Source: Gymnothorax reevesii (lineage: Eukaryota; Chordata; Actinopteri; Anguilliformes; Muraenidae). Taken from it: a stretch of 64,000 nucleotides of DNA. Of the stretch, positions 35,205 to 47,789 are shown piece by piece (positions within the stretch are counted from its first letter, which is position 1; each line of letters begins with the position of its first letter). A program made the translations under genes and the position numbers. The notes under the pieces are model-generated. The model did no database searches and was not told the origin of the DNA. It worked only from the letters and a program-made list of their open reading frames with translations. The stretch lies in NCBI GenBank assembly GCA_029721435.1, contig CM056577.1, forward strand, positions 115,070,219 through 115,134,218, given 5' to 3'.

Positions 35205-38089
35205 TATATGTTAGGTTTCAAATTTAGAAAAAAAAAAACTATCGTTCTCGTTCGCCACACATGTTCTGTTAGTTGTGGGCCATTTTGCCCTATAAGCGGG
35301 GATGTTAAGCCCATACCCTTGTACAAAATGGCCCCCTTCAAGTTATTTTTTTAACTGAGACTTTCTCCAGTAAATATCCATTTGGGGCCATTTTGATTAT
35401 GTGCGTTTTCATGGAAGTTAAATAAAGATTCTTAAACACTGTGAGTAGCATTGAATTTCTGCCGCAGCTTTGATCAGGTGAGGCCTAAACGTTAAGGGGC
35501 CCATTTTGCCCCACCTTCCCCAACTAAAACCACTTGTGTTCAACAATCTGATTTTGAGCCTACTGATTTTTCTGCGTCAACTTTGATCTGCTTAAAAATA
35601 TTTCCTGAGATGACTTGTAAAGCAGCAGATGTGTGGGTGACATGGGCACCTAAGGGGACCTAAATCACACGCATCCCAAGGGAGCTAGTTAGTCTTTTAT
35701 ACAGTGAATGGGTGGTACACAACCTAGACATGTGCCAAATAGACTAATGTAAAAAGGAAGAACCGTGGCTGAAGCTCAAAGGTGAACCTTTGTATCTGGC
35801 TGCAGTACTCTACCACATGTTGAATTGACTTTTGTCAGCGTTTCCGAGCTTGATTTCACATTATTCATAAATAACTTCAAACCCAAAGCACTTTCCTTAC
35901 GTTTTTTGCCCCAAGTTTTTTTGGCCTGAATTCCACAAGATGTTGGAGAGGAGATTCTTTTCCATAGCATCTGCAGATGATCCAATCCAATCTAATCAAT
36001 CAATCAATCAATCACAATTATTTCATCTATCTGCACCATCACCACAATGAATACAACAATACCTACCCTCTCTTACCCTGGCAGTAGGCTCCTGACCATT
36101 CTCAGACTCAACATGTTCTTATTTTCTCCATCTCCAGCAAAGAATATTGCAGGTAGTAGGCTAGTTGAATGTATTATGAAATGTGTATGAATTCATACAC
36201 TACGTCCATTGTAATGACATACGTTTTCAGATGACTCTTTTTATCCACAGTGACTGATGAATGCAACACAAAGTAAAACTAAATATTTGACTTTTTTTTT
36301 TTTTGCTTTATTTTATTCTTTCTGGATATGAGTATCAGCTAAATTAATGTTTTTTTTTTTTAATTTTTTATGACTTGAATTTTGAATTTTTTTCTGCCTG
36401 TAATACCATTATGGTCCTTCTTCCTGATACTTTCTATCTACAGTGATGGACGGTTGTTTAGAATTGGGGCATTACCCACTCTCCCCTGGAGGAACATGGG
36501 GTTAAGAGCTTTGAAAACAGGTCCAGCAGCTGCATTAGTATTTATTGTGACAACATTGGTACTCATTCTTGTTCAGACACCCTAGTCATCAGGCAACAGG
36601 TCATTCCTGTAAAAGCTGGTGATGTAACACTGAATACTTTATAATGTTCTTTTCCCTGAGGTTATTTTGGCTTTGAAAGAATAGTGAAGTGTAATAAAGC
36701 AATTAGACATATATTATTTATTTATAATTATGTTTTTATTTTTTATTTTTTGTAAAGTAACAGTTTTGAGATAAATTGGTGAGAGACAGGTTTTAGTGCC
36801 TGTTCTTTTTAGATACAACTTCACCGTTCAATTACAAACTGTATCATGGGGATTTAAAGCATAATAAATCCATCATAACTGTTGTACAGTTCTTCCCTCA
36901 TGTTACTGCATTGCTCATCACCTGTAAATCTCACAAACCACACACATGACCATGCATGTAAAAGTGAAATGTGCTTTAAGTTTGTGGAAATAACTTTTAT
37001 TTTCAATTTACACCACAAATCAAACCACAATGCAAATATCCAGACATTTTTTTAACAAAGTCAAAAATATGTATACACTTTTAAAATGAGAAAAGTGATT
37101 TCACTAATTGGATCCCCCATGTTTGACACCAATTGTGCCCACGAATCTATGAGAGGAGCCATTTATTTGTCTAGGAGCCCAACACCCGGGTCTGTAGAGT
37201 CTTTGCGGTCCGAGTGTTTGAACTCATCTTGTTAGTATCAGCCTCATGTTTAAGTCATATAATCAGAATAAAGGGCTCAGACTGGTTTAGAAGGGAATAT
37301 GAATGTAGGAAGATGAATGCACAATCTAAAGCACAATAGTTGCAGTGTGAACTAAGTGTGGAGACAATATCAGCTGCAACAGTAGTGCTGCTATTCTATC
37401 ACTAGAGGCAGACAAAATCAGTAAACGCAGCAAACATCAAGGTCTATAATATCTTGCATACTGCCATTGTGGAGGAGGTCTGTTGAGACATGTTAAATAT
37501 CACAGAAATGAAACAACTGCTCAAGGAAATGTATATCTGGAGTTCTTTCAGTGAGCGAATCTAATTTGTTTTGGTTGCCAGTGGACAAGATTTTGTCACC
37601 ATCAACTGAGTCATTGTGAGGTTCAAAAAAACCAATTGCTTGAAACTATTGCATGATTGCATAAATCAAACAGCATCATTGTATTCGTCATTACATTGTT
37701 CAGCATATTGAACTAGTTTTCTGTGGCGCATTGTTTGGCACCTTTTTTAGTTTGTCAAAAGGCATTATTCCTATCTTTATCTGGGTTTTCACGTATCTGG
37801 AATTCCCAAAGGCTAGCTTGCTTACCCAACAACATTTTTGAAAACCCATAACTAGCTAGTACTTCAGTCATGTCTGTCAAGCAGACTATGTAACACCGTG
37901 GTACTCAATGAATGTGATCACGCAGAATTTACAACAGAACTTGCCTTTCCCTTTCAAAAATCGAGTGCTCCACCAATTAGACATGAAGATTACACCACAC
38001 ATAGAGAAGAGCGGGTATGTCATATGTTGCAATGGCTGCCAAACAAGCCTCTACATGTGTACACGTGTGGGCGTGTGTTTTGGGAAAAA
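35202..38089. other. No supported gene
   Basis: AT-rich sequence. About 35270-35510 repeats GGCCATTTTG / CCCATTTTGCCCC wording several times, suggesting a diverged short repeat. 36290-36380 contains T-homopolymer runs. The open frame 36382-36585 includes a hydrophobic run but has no recognisable family. Confidence 0.4.
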
Positions 38090-38173
38090 AAGAATGTATA
38101 AAAACATTCTTGGTAACACCAATTGCTAAAGTCACCATGGTAACAGAAAACGGGAACGGATTTTGTAGCCACG
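38090..38173 (+). other. Exon-like segment with TATA, strong Kozak ATG and splice donor
   Basis: GTATAAAAAC at about 38096 resembles a TATA box. About 40 bp on, GTCACCATGG (ATG at 38137) is a near-ideal start context. The frame reads MVTENGNGFCSH and one further base, then meets GTAAGTG, a consensus donor, at 38174. I do not recognise the peptide. The candidate next exon at 39111-39155 does not join in frame, so the two need not belong together. Confidence 0.2.
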
Positions 38174-38739
38174 GTAAGTGTTTATTTGATATATGAGTGA
38201 CTACATTAGTACTCAAAACCTCTCCATATGTTTTAAAAAGGAGCAGAGAAGTAGACTTCCATTGTACCAGTAGGTGAGGCACGACGCTCAGTTAATTTAC
38301 ACTACTGCTGTAGCAACCGTTTGACATGCAACTCTTCGAATAAAAAGAAGTGCAGGCCAATAAGTCTTGTGAATACCTGTATGAGCATTCATCTCCACAT
38401 TATGAGTATTGCTTGGGAAGTACAGCCTTCTATTATGACCTTGGATATCCTCTCCTGCCCCCTTCACCCCATTGCTGTTTCAGCAGAAATGAGTTCACTA
38501 TAACCGTTTCTGAAGTCCACACAGATTTTAGTGAGCCAATTATTTGTCCCCAAACACCCTAGCTGTTATGTCATCGCAACAACAATGTCCTTGTACATGC
38601 ACAAATTCAGGTAGAGAGGTGTCAGTCTGCTGCCCAGTCCGTCTGAATGCCAAAACCAGTTTCCTCAGGCCTACACACTGGAGGCTCACACTGTCATTTT
38701 TAACAGGACAGGACTAGAGATTGCTGTAGTCAAGTGGAT
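38174..38739. other. No supported feature
   Basis: No gene or repeat termini recognised here. Open frames at 38321-38503 and 38350-38562 have no domain. Confidence 0.35.
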
Positions 38740-38925
38740 CAATGGTCACCAACCTTGTTCCCGGAGATCTACAATCCAGTTAGGTTCCATTATTGCAACA
38801 CCTGAATCAATTCTAATTTGCAGCTAAACAGGATTTCTTGCTTTTCTGTGAATTATGCACTGCCATGGGTTGGAGTGAAAGCCTCCAGTCTAGTAGATCT
38901 CCAAGAAAAGGGTCAGTGATCAATG
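38740..38925. mobile_element. Short palindromic MITE with GGAGATCTAC arms
   Basis: Left arm CAATGGTCACCAACCTTGTT then CCCGGAGATCTAC; right arm GTAGATCTCCAAGAAAAGGG then TCAGTGATCAATG, its diverged reverse complement. The sequence CACCAACCYTGTTCCYGGAGATC is a familiar fish MITE end. Non-coding; target duplication not resolved. Confidence 0.6.
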
Positions 38926-39110
38926 ATGTTGTGTTTTTATTTTCCACCAGTGACTCTAATAACACTTTGATGAATGGATTTTTAGGAATTTTATTCTTAT
39001 AATCAAGACAGTTTTATGTACCTTATTTGCTTATTAATCATGACATCAGCATTATACTATTCAGTTTGGAACACTTAAATCACATATTTGTGATGTCATT
39101 CTTCACAGGG

Positions 39111-39155
39111 CTACAAGAGAGCCAATCGCAGTCCTGAGGAACAAGATGACAGGGT
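39111..39155 (+). other. Exon-like 45-nt segment
   Basis: Preceded by ATTCTTCACAG (acceptor) and followed by GTGAGTAG (donor). The 45 nt are open in frame 1 as GYKRANRSPEEQDDR, a hydrophilic, plausible coding composition. No family recognised, and no neighbouring exon confirmed. It could be a microexon of an unannotated plus-strand gene or chance. Confidence 0.25.
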
Positions 39156-40840
39156 GAGTAGTTCTTTGAAAGTAGGACTTTGGACCTGAGTTACTTCAGC
39201 CACTTCGGTAACAGAAAATGGAAAAACATCTCAAAAAAAGGCTAATAAGCATTAAGGCAAAGCAAAACCCAGGCTGAGAGACCTCCATAGTTGCCCCTGT
39301 TATCTGCCTACGCTACCTGGCTCAAATCTACCATTTCAATTGGTGGAACTAGCTGCTGTATTGTCTGACAAAGAGCGGAATGTAAGAGTCACTAGCCAAC
39401 AAGTCAACATCCTTCAAAATGGGTAGATAATCCTGCCACCATAAACAAACCTACAGTTTGGAATTAGCCACGTCAAATAATAACATTAACAAAGGTTTTG
39501 CACCGTAACAATTTTTTGTGCATATTTCATTACTTTGAATAAAAAATAATAACTGGTATGTGCGATTATGACAAAAATCGCTAGTTTCATCCGGTCTTGG
39601 CAGACAACTTCGGACACCCCAATTTTTTGAAAGAAATAACTCACGATTTGTGATCTGTAAAGCGACTAGGAGAGTGGGGTCTCATTCCTTAATGAAGTAT
39701 AAATCAATATAATTAATAATTATACAAGTTTTTCTCCCCAGAATTGCCAGGTTTTATCTTCTCACCATGTGCAAGGTCAACAGCAAACTTGAAATTTACA
39801 GAAAATTTATTAGTGCTAGACTTTTTTTAAATTAGACTTCATTAATTTACCCTGTAACCATGTCTGCATATTTTTTAAATACAACCATCAATTATATGAC
39901 CTAAATGATTTCAAAACTGTTTTTCTTTTCAACTATTATTGTATTATGCCTCACTCCACTCATAGCACCTTCAGTTATTTACATATTTTATGCATTTAGC
40001 ATTTCCAGGAGGGTGTTTCACAGAAAATTTCAGCTGCAAATCTAGAAGGGGAATTTTGAAAAGGGGAACAGCATGAGTTGCACTGAAGGACTCCATTTTA
40101 CTGCATTATTAGAGTAAACAAGGATGCAGAAAAAAGACATACAACTGAACGTGAATTCATAAGAAAAGTCTGTACAATATAGGATTCATCTTCAAGTCCT
40201 CAACAATACATTTTCTACGATAGCATGAGTTTTAAAGCGAACACTATTTTGGCACATATGTTGCTGGTACACCACTATGGTTGCGGTTGGAGGAGCACGG
40301 TGGGGTGGTGTAAATGAGGTGTTTATTTTACATCTTGTTTGCTGGGCATGACTGGGAATTTTTCCAACACACAGAGGAAACCGATTCATGCACATGAGGT
40401 CTTCTTCATCTACTGGGATATGGTGCCGTAGTTACAAATATCCCGATGGGCAACTGGAAGAAACAAGTGCAGAGTGAGGACCATAGCAACCAGCTTCTAA
40501 GTGCAATATCTCGGGGGGGGCCACCAGTATGCAGTCACAAAGAGTAGAGTGCTTCCCCCAAGAGGAGACGATACAGAGGGCTTGAGACCTCCTTAAACCT
40601 GTTGTATCTTCTTTCATGATTGCAGGTACAACAGATCACACACAGGTGCTACAGGGTGAATATTGCAGCTTCCTCAATGAAGACGGTGAGCAACACAGGC
40701 TAGTTTATGACTGGAGCTCGGGGTGATGAAGTCACAATAGCAAAGTGATGGTGCTCCACTGAGAGTAACATAAGCAATTCCATGAGTGGTGCTAAGGATG
40801 ACGATGTCACAATCAACTGGGTCCAGCACGACACTATGGA
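39156..40840. other. No supported gene; downstream flank of rab42
   Basis: Lies between the exon-like segment and the next MITE. Part may be rab42 3' UTR: TTTATT at 40321-40326 would be an AATAAA signal on the minus strand, about 1.1 kb past the stop codon. No other feature recognised. Confidence 0.35.
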
Positions 40841-41330
40841 TACGTCCACACCAATATGTTTTCATTTTGAAACGGCATTTTAAAATGAAAACAACCTCCA
40901 TCTGCATGTATGTTGTAGCACCGTGTCAGCAATGATCTCCGTCCCTACTAATGCGCCCAAAAGCCCGTATCACATGACCATTCATCTGCCGGTTCTGAAA
41001 GGCTGGAAGTCAAGGCAACGGTAGCTAATTTGTCTCCTTCCTAAGAATGGTCACATGGTAAAGCCGAGACAAATCAAGGAAGGATATGTCGTGAATTAAA
41101 AGACCCAACCCCAAAGTGAATGCGGATCTGCGTTACCGTTTTCAAAAAGTCCCAGTTTCTGCCGGTCCACACTACAACACAGTCCTGCAGTTTTAAAACT
41201 AAAGCAGAGTTTGCAACGTTTTCTAAGCGTTCTGTTTCAGGTGTTCAAAAACACTGGAGTAGTGTGGTGGCTAGGCAAAAACGTAGCATGAGTTATGCAA
41301 TTTAAAACGAAAACGTATTGGTGTGTAATA
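40841..41330. mobile_element. Palindromic MITE, CCACACCAATACGTTTTCRTTTTRAA ends
   Basis: Left end TACGTCCACACCAATATGTT then TTCATTTTGAAACG; the right end reverse complemented reads ATTACACACCAATACGTTTT then CGTTTTAAATTGC. The interior also contains GTCCACACTACAACACAGTC facing the opposite way. Non-coding; lies just downstream of the rab42 stop codon, so it would fall within or next to the rab42 3' UTR. Confidence 0.6.
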
Positions 41331-41470
41331 CAGGCTAATCCTGGAATGGTGCTCAGGGTAATGATGTCACAAGATTTCACAACAGTAACATCCAGATTGC
41401 CGAATAGGACAGAGGGATGCAGAAAATGAAATGAGTTTTGGTGGGCAAGCGGTGAGAGGTCAGAGGTCAG

Positions 41471-44400
41471 TCAGCAGTTACAGCTTTTCTCCCGCTCCGC
41501 CTCTTCCTCGGCAGGGTATAGCACCTTAGCGCTAAGGCCACTCTTCACCCCATCCCAGCCCTCGCGAGTGTTGATCTCACCCATATTCATCAGCTCATAG
41601 ATGTCTTTGGTCAGCAACTCGAAAGCGCGGTCTACATTGCTGTTGCATTTCGCTGATGTCTCCACGTAGCGCACACCCAACATGGCTGCCAGGTCCTCTG
41701 CCTCCTCGCGTGTCACTTTCCGATCCTTGTTCAGGTCGCTTTTGTGGCCGACCAGGATGTAGACCATGTGATGGGGCAGTACATGCTCACTAACCTCCCG
41801 ATGCCACTCCTTCACATGGTCAAAGGTCTTCCGATTGGTCAGGTCGAACACCAGTAGCCCACCCACAGAGTTACGGTAGTAGGAGGTAGTGATTGACCTG
41901 GAGAACAAGTAGGGAATCAAACAGATCTATAACCACTTGATTTAACAAGGGATTTAAACTAAATACGCATTCAGCATAAGTACAACACAATTCCACAGTT
42001 TGGCTAACGAATTACTCCTGAGTTTTACTTAAAAGAGCAAACTAATTACAACAGAGATTGAAGATCATTGCCGACCAATTATCTTTTCATTTGGATAATG
42101 AGATAAGCTAATCGGCTCTTATATTTGTTATTTTTGGCAATTTGAGAAAAATAATTGGGCCAATATCTTGGGTAATGTTGCATTACTTGCCTGAGGGAAT
42201 TTGCATTAATACAGCTACCATTCATTTTTCCAAATGTGTCTTTAAAAGCTACACACACTGCCGCGGGCGTCAACTAAATCAGAATGGCCTTAAGAACATG
42301 TCCATGATTCACTGCTCCCTATTGCTAACTACTGTTCCCCTGAGACACAAGTGACCTCTAATGTGGCCTCTGAGAGACAATAGTCTGTTACCTCTGTCTG
42401 TATTAGAGGCAGCAGTGACTGACATCTGACTGCCTTATGCTAGGTTCAGACTACAAAATATTTTTGTCTGTTACGATGATCACCATCAGATAACGTGATT
42501 ATAGAGTCATAAATTCATGATTTGTCTTCCCTGAGAAATATGACAAACTACACGATGGTCCCCGACTAATCATTGATTACCATCTCTCATGATATGCGTG
42601 AGTTGCCAGGAACAAGAATGTAAACAAACAATGGCGTGGCCTCCATCTTATATAAAGAGCAGGAGTCTTGCCTCTTGGCCTCAGGATGTACTAGTGGCAG
42701 CAGTGTGTGGCCTTTGACAATATAGCAGGGGTGGCAGTTTGTGGCCTCTGACTGTAATACAGCAGTTTTTGACTAAGGCTGCAATTTCAAATCTCAGCTG
42801 AACAACAGAATCATTTCAGGAATGTACACAAATTAGCCTAATCTTTTCTGCACACATCCATCTATGTGAATGCAATATATGTAAAAAATCATTCCTCATA
42901 TGGAATAAGTGTCTATTAAATTGCTGAGTGAGTTCATTAAGAACTCAATGTCACAAATAATATTGGAATAGCACAGTGATCAACTGTGCAGCATCTTGTG
43001 AGGTATATCAAAACAACAATGGCATTGAGCAGGGTCCAATTTTAAGCCAGAAACAGTTCCATTGTAAAATGTGTCAGAGGAACAGTGCTAATGTTGGAGA
43101 GCACTTGAATTCTTGCTCACATTATGGGCCAAACAAGCAGCAGTTGAATCCTAGCCAAGACAATGCCGAGACATAAAATAGAGAAAATTGAAAAATCTAA
43201 ACATACATTTGACATATTGACATATCCCATTCACTCCAGCAGAAACTACCGGTGTCAGTGTCTATTATTATATATCATGAAAGCCTAAAAGAATCGATGA
43301 ATGTTTAGATTTACTCTGGCAACAAATGAAATTGCCCCTATTAAATTCCACACATAGAGACAGATATATAAACTGTCAGATTTAAGCGACCACTAGTAGA
43401 CTCAATTCACATCCTGACAGACTGAGATGATTAGTGATTAAGTTCACCATGTAAGTTTGATAGAGTTATGGGTGGCCATCAACCTGGTTGCCAGACAGAG
43501 GGCTGACACATACCAAACAATTCAATTTGCCGAGGAATAAATTAAATCCTCTCGGACAGACAATCCTTATCTCTGAACCCACTTTTACTCCTGTCGGGGG
43601 CGATATCTGACAAATATGTATGCCAGACCCGCGCTAAAGCTGGCCTTTAGTTATATGGACACGATAAGAGAAAGGAGCTCGCAGTTTTGTTAAATTCTTA
43701 GAGGCCACTGTGGTGATGATAACATGAGAAGTGCGTGAGAGATGAGGCGTTAAATGGGTCGGCTAATTAGCTAAAGAAGGACTCGATATGATATTACGTA
43801 ATCCATCATATGTGTTCAGCCCGTATGACTTCTCTCAAAAGCGTGTTTCCGTTTTGCAATCGGGATTTATATGTCGATGTAGAATCATGCAAATTCAACA
43901 ATATCTTTTTGATTTATGTGAAATACACTAAATGTAGTCCTCTGCCTACGCATACGGTGCTCAAGACATTTGTCAAATTGAATCCAAAGGGGCGGTGGGC
44001 AATTCGTCGAACAGATTCTCCACTGATGTCCAAAAATTCGCAATAATTGTTTGTAGTGCTAAGCACATATGATTAGCCTATGGAATCTGATGTGAACGTG
44101 AAGAATGTGACCAAAATCTCCAAAAAGAGAATTATCGAATATCCTAGTCGTATAGGCCTGACATATTTCACACCTTGACGGAAACGTGCGATATTGTCGA
44201 TAGGACTGATTGAATGATTTACAGACGGATGAACATGCAACAAAGACGGACGAATCATCTGCGGGTATATTATATGTTAGACACACTACAACACGCACCT
44301 AAACCGCTCCTGTCCAGCTGTATCCCAAAGCTGAAGTTTTATTTTCACCCCCGGTTCAATTTCCAGCGACCGGGCATAGAAATCGACACCAACCGTCGGA

Positions 44401-44513
44401 TCTGCCACATCGCTGTAAATCCCGTCCGTGAAGCGCTTAAGCAATGACGATTTTCCCACAGTTGAGTCTCCTAGTAGTATTATTCTGAACTGATATTGCC
44501 ATAAAGTATCCAT
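41471..44513 (-). CDS. rab42: RAB42-type small GTPase, two coding exons, intact
   Basis: Coding exons are 44299-44513 (215 nt, ATG at 44513) and 41471-41897 (427 nt, TGA at 41471-41473). Exon 1 ends TTTAG before donor gtgcgt; exon 2 follows acceptor ctccag; the join splits Arg72 and restores GQERFRSITTSYYRNSVGG. The product is 213 residues, the usual Rab length. Visible motifs: P-loop GDSTVGKS (15-22), switch-I Thr40 in DPTVGVDF, WDTAGQE (63-69), GHKSD (122-126, His in place of the usual Asn, as in RAB39/42), ETSAK (151-155) and terminal Cys-Asn-Cys for geranylgeranylation. From family knowledge it is a membrane-anchored GTP switch in vesicle traffic; the RAB39/42 group is linked to endosome, phagosome and autophagy routes. 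The closest match I recognise is fish Rab42 (often labelled Rab39B-like). The a/b paralogue cannot be decided here. The start has purine at -3 and G at +4. It is the only intact gene in the window. Confidence 0.93.
41898..44298 (-). other. rab42: rab42 intron 1 (2401 bp)
   Basis: The intron lies between the two coding exons, starting gtgcgtg after exon 1 and ending gttctccag before exon 2. It interrupts codon 72 after its second base. About 42435-42620 begins with AGGTTCAGACTACAAAAT and has the look of a decayed DNA-transposon end, but I could not find the partner end. The rest is AT-rich sequence with no exon, RNA gene or repeat that I recognise. Short open frames in it are not supported. 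Confidence 0.85.
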
Positions 44514-44720
44514 TGCATGGCTATACTGACTGACAATCGAAAAGATACGGTAACAAAGCGAAGGGACTGTTTACATCAGCCCGCATATGCGTCTCAGTCA
44601 GGAAGTGTGCACGCGCACAGGGCTGCAATCACGTGGTCGCAGTTAAGCCAAGGGGCCAAATACTATCTTCATTTCAGGAGCAAAAATTCCCCCCATTCAA
44701 GAAGTGGACAAATTTCCGAG
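44514..44720 (-). promoter_or_regulatory. rab42: Putative rab42 5' UTR and proximal promoter
   Basis: This stretch lies immediately upstream of the rab42 start codon and is richer in CpG than its surroundings. It contains a palindromic CACGTG E-box at 44630-44635 (bHLH-type site, core of CLEAR motifs bound by TFEB-family factors), a CAGGAAGTG ETS-like site at 44599-44607 and alternating GCACGCGCAC resembling an NRF1 site. No TATA box is evident. An upstream ATG overlaps the start region (CCATGCAATGG), out of frame. The transcription start is not determinable from sequence alone. Confidence 0.4.
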
Positions 44721-45278
44721 AGAAACGCGTGAATGTTTATAAATTAATAAAGATTTCTACGAGCTAGGGGGAAACTAACTCCAGCGATGCCATAAGAAAA
44801 GCGCATTTGGTCTCTTGGCTACGTAGGCCCATGTTTAAACTTGTCGTTTCCTACAATAATTTACACGATCGGCGCGGTCCTATCTTTCATTGAAAATAAT
44901 ATTTAATGTGCTCGTTGGATTGAAAGCATTGAGTGGATCTTCTGACCTCCCCAAACTAGCCCTATCCTATGTTTCTGAGATATGCAACGGAAATACAATG
45001 TAGTACCGACGAACTGCTGTCTGATATTAACACACATGGATAGGTGTTACCCGCAGAGCTTCTGAAACATTGAAGGTTCAATTTGCGTGTAGTGCGACCA
45101 TCGCTGTCCATGGTACTGCATTTACACAAGCTATAAAAACGTAGCGCTTTGCAATTCGAGTTTGTGCCCCCTAGAGGCTGTCATATGATAAGTTAGAACT
45201 GCCAATATATTTGTATAATTCTTAAATCGGCAGTGGTATTATGTATTATATATGATTTTAGTATTCAATTGATTATGA
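44721..45278. other. No supported feature upstream of rab42
   Basis: Sequence beyond the putative rab42 promoter; no repeat or exon recognised. Confidence 0.4.
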
Positions 45279-45999
45279 CAGTGGTCCTAAACGTTGGTCA
45301 TGGGGCCCACTGCGTATGCTGAATTTTGAATTTTGTTCTAAGTACAATAACAATCCCGGGATTTTAACAAGATGTTAATTGTCTTTGTTTAATTTATTGA
45401 TTGGGCTAGTTATTCATGCTCCCAAACATTTACTTGCCCCATTTTGACAGAGGAAGCCATGTACGCCAAAAGGAATGAAAGACCCTTGAACATACTGAGC
45501 TTTTTTCATTACTGCAGGTAACTTCCTGTAATATTTTTAACAAATTAAACACCGAGCAAAATCAGCAAACCCCAAGTTAGATTGCTGAATGCAAGTGTTT
45601 TAGGTTTTTTGAAAATACTTTGCTTAAGCCTTATTACATGTCATAAAACAGGTTCAAGTTTTTATCATTTGATTGCGTAATGTATATAGTTAGCTTTCAT
45701 GACCAAGTGTCAATTACTTTTCACCAATTAGAAAACTACATGTAACATGGTTACATGTTTTCCCTCTTTTATGCATTTTTGTCCAATTTTATCAGAATGG
45801 AAATATGGAATTTTTATTTTCGACGGCATCCATGGATATTTCTGTCAGCGTGTGGCCTTAAAGGGTGTACTTGCACTAGACTTGACATGCACTGAATTAA
45901 GACAAAACAACAACTTCTTAAAATCCTGTGATAACAGTTGTGGTTGGACCAAAAACCAGCATACACAGTGGGCCCAAGGACTGACATTGGACACCACTG
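45279..45999. mobile_element. hAT-type MITE with CAGTGGT ends
   Basis: Left end CAGTGGTCCTAAACGTTGGT followed by GGGGCCCACTGCGTATGCTG; the right end reverse complemented reads CAGTGGTGTCCAATGTCAGT followed by GGGCCCACTGTGTATGCTGG. The inverted arms are about 60 bp. The end sequence is typical of non-autonomous hAT elements. No exact 8-bp target duplication was found. It lies about 0.8 kb upstream of rab42. Confidence 0.65.
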
Positions 46000-47386
46000 C
46001 ACTATAAACTCAGATATCACTGTACACTCAAATGTTTTCTGGAGACCGATTACCTCAAAAGATTGTGTAATCCAACTTAATCATCTTGTGTATGCAGCAT
46101 TTGAAAAAAATAGTACAATAACATTTCAAAATATACATTATGTTTTGTTTTTTAAGTACCGTCCCCTCTAGGCAATTAAGTTGGCGTACACAATTTTTGC
46201 TCTGATCGATTTCTGCAGAGCATTTGAGGGTACCACACTATCTGGGCTTACAGTGTGAATTATGGCTTTACTCTTTGGGAGATTATTTCTTTTTTATCCC
46301 CAGCAATCATTATATATATATATTTCTATCATGGACACTGACGCTGCTTGAAAGAATAGATTGGCAATATTTTAAAGGTGACAGTCATGTATGTGGCCCT
46401 TACTTTAAAAAAAAGAAAAAAAGCTCACAGCTCTCTGAGACATAAACGTTGATACAGTTTGTCCGTTGTGTTCAAATTACGTCCAAATATTGTGATATGT
46501 TCTGCGACAATTTCAGTCAAATTAAAAAAAGGATTTATTTTAGCTTTACCTGTAAGACATAGCTTGTGTAGTGGGGGAAAATGCTCTTGCGGAGGTGAGG
46601 TCGGAAAAGTTTGGCTATTAGGTGTTATTTAAGTGCAGTATTTAGTCAATACTCCAAGGTTTTGTAGTTCACATCTGCTATTCCTTCTGTTTACAAGTTT
46701 GGTGCAATTTTCAATTTACACCAACAGGGGACACGCAAGCCGCATTTTTCAGATGAAAAATCTAATGCATGAGATGGTTCCCACCTGAAGAGGGTGCTAA
46801 TAGAGCATCTCTATGGTAAGGACCCTGATTATTTGAGGAATAAGCTAATAACGTAAGAGAAAGGGCTCAAAGAAGACGGCATTTGCCCAGAAATTGGGTC
46901 CAGGGGACCAGAGATTGGCATTTCTCCTGAAGATCAAAATCTCCAAAGGTGTGACTGTTTGGTTACCATTTTTGCTCGCACTTTATTGTGTTATCCTTTT
47001 GTTATTATGATCAGGGGCATGGATTTAACTGGGAGTTGGTGGGGACGGAGACACGGCCTTTATGACAATTAGTCCTGGTCAGTTCTCAATCATTTTCCTT
47101 CATCAACGCGTTTTCCAATTATTGTAATTGGCAACTGAAGATACGGTTCCTCTCCATATGCGATTTAACTCAACTCTTTAAGTGTTGATGCAACACTGAA
47201 CTTTTTGCAGTCCATAATGAACAGATGCTGCTTGTTCTCTCCAATTAAGTAAGACAGCAATCGGTCATCAGGATGCGTATTTGCTGTGTTTAAATCAACG
47301 TTATTCAAAATTGCTTACCTGTCGACTCACAGGTAAGCAGTAAATTAATTTTCTGAACTTAATGTACCCCACCATATCATCGCTGG
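46000..47386. other. No supported feature
   Basis: AT-rich sequence; a short TA run lies near 46309-46322. No open frame with a domain. Confidence 0.4.
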
Positions 47387-47640
47387 ATGCTGTTAGATCG
47401 CATGTTTGTGTATATAAGTGTCTGTGTGTTTACCTTCTTCTTCATGTATGTGTGTCTTTGTGTGCTTGTTCTTCTATGTGTAGGTCAATGTGTGAGCACA
47501 AGTGAGTGCGTATATTTATGTGCTTGTGTGTTCATGGGCATGTTTGTGTGTTTGTGCAAGTGTGTTTATGTGATACTCACAGACGCACTATGTGTGATTG
47601 TGTAGATATGTGCTTGTGTGGTTAGAGTCAGGTCTATACA
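47387..47640. repeat. GT-rich low-complexity tract
   Basis: A degenerate TGTGTNTTTGTG tract. The 72-codon open frame in it (47387-47605) is a by-product of the composition, rich in Val, Cys and Phe. Confidence 0.6.
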
Positions 47641-47757
47641 TATTTGGGCGATAATGATTTTCATCACTGGCTCCATACATCACCACAATGGAATGAAATG
47701 AATCTATCAAGATATGCTCGAAGGCCAGACTTTCAGCTTTATTTTTATGGTTTTGCA

Positions 47758-47758
47758 A

Positions 47759-47784
<26 letters not shown>
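47758..47784. repeat. (AT)n microsatellite
   Basis: Pure AT dinucleotide run. Confidence 0.9.

Positions 47785-47789
<5 letters not shown>

Noticed and set aside
38137..39155. Direct splicing of the 38137 exon-like start to the 39111 segment
   Set aside because: The donor leaves one base of a codon, and joining to the acceptor at 39111 leads to a stop (TGA) within ten codons, so a two-exon gene model is not supported.
47387..47605. 72-codon open frame rich in Val, Cys and Phe
   Set aside because: It is produced by a degenerate GT-rich tract; no domain and composition is fully explained by low complexity.
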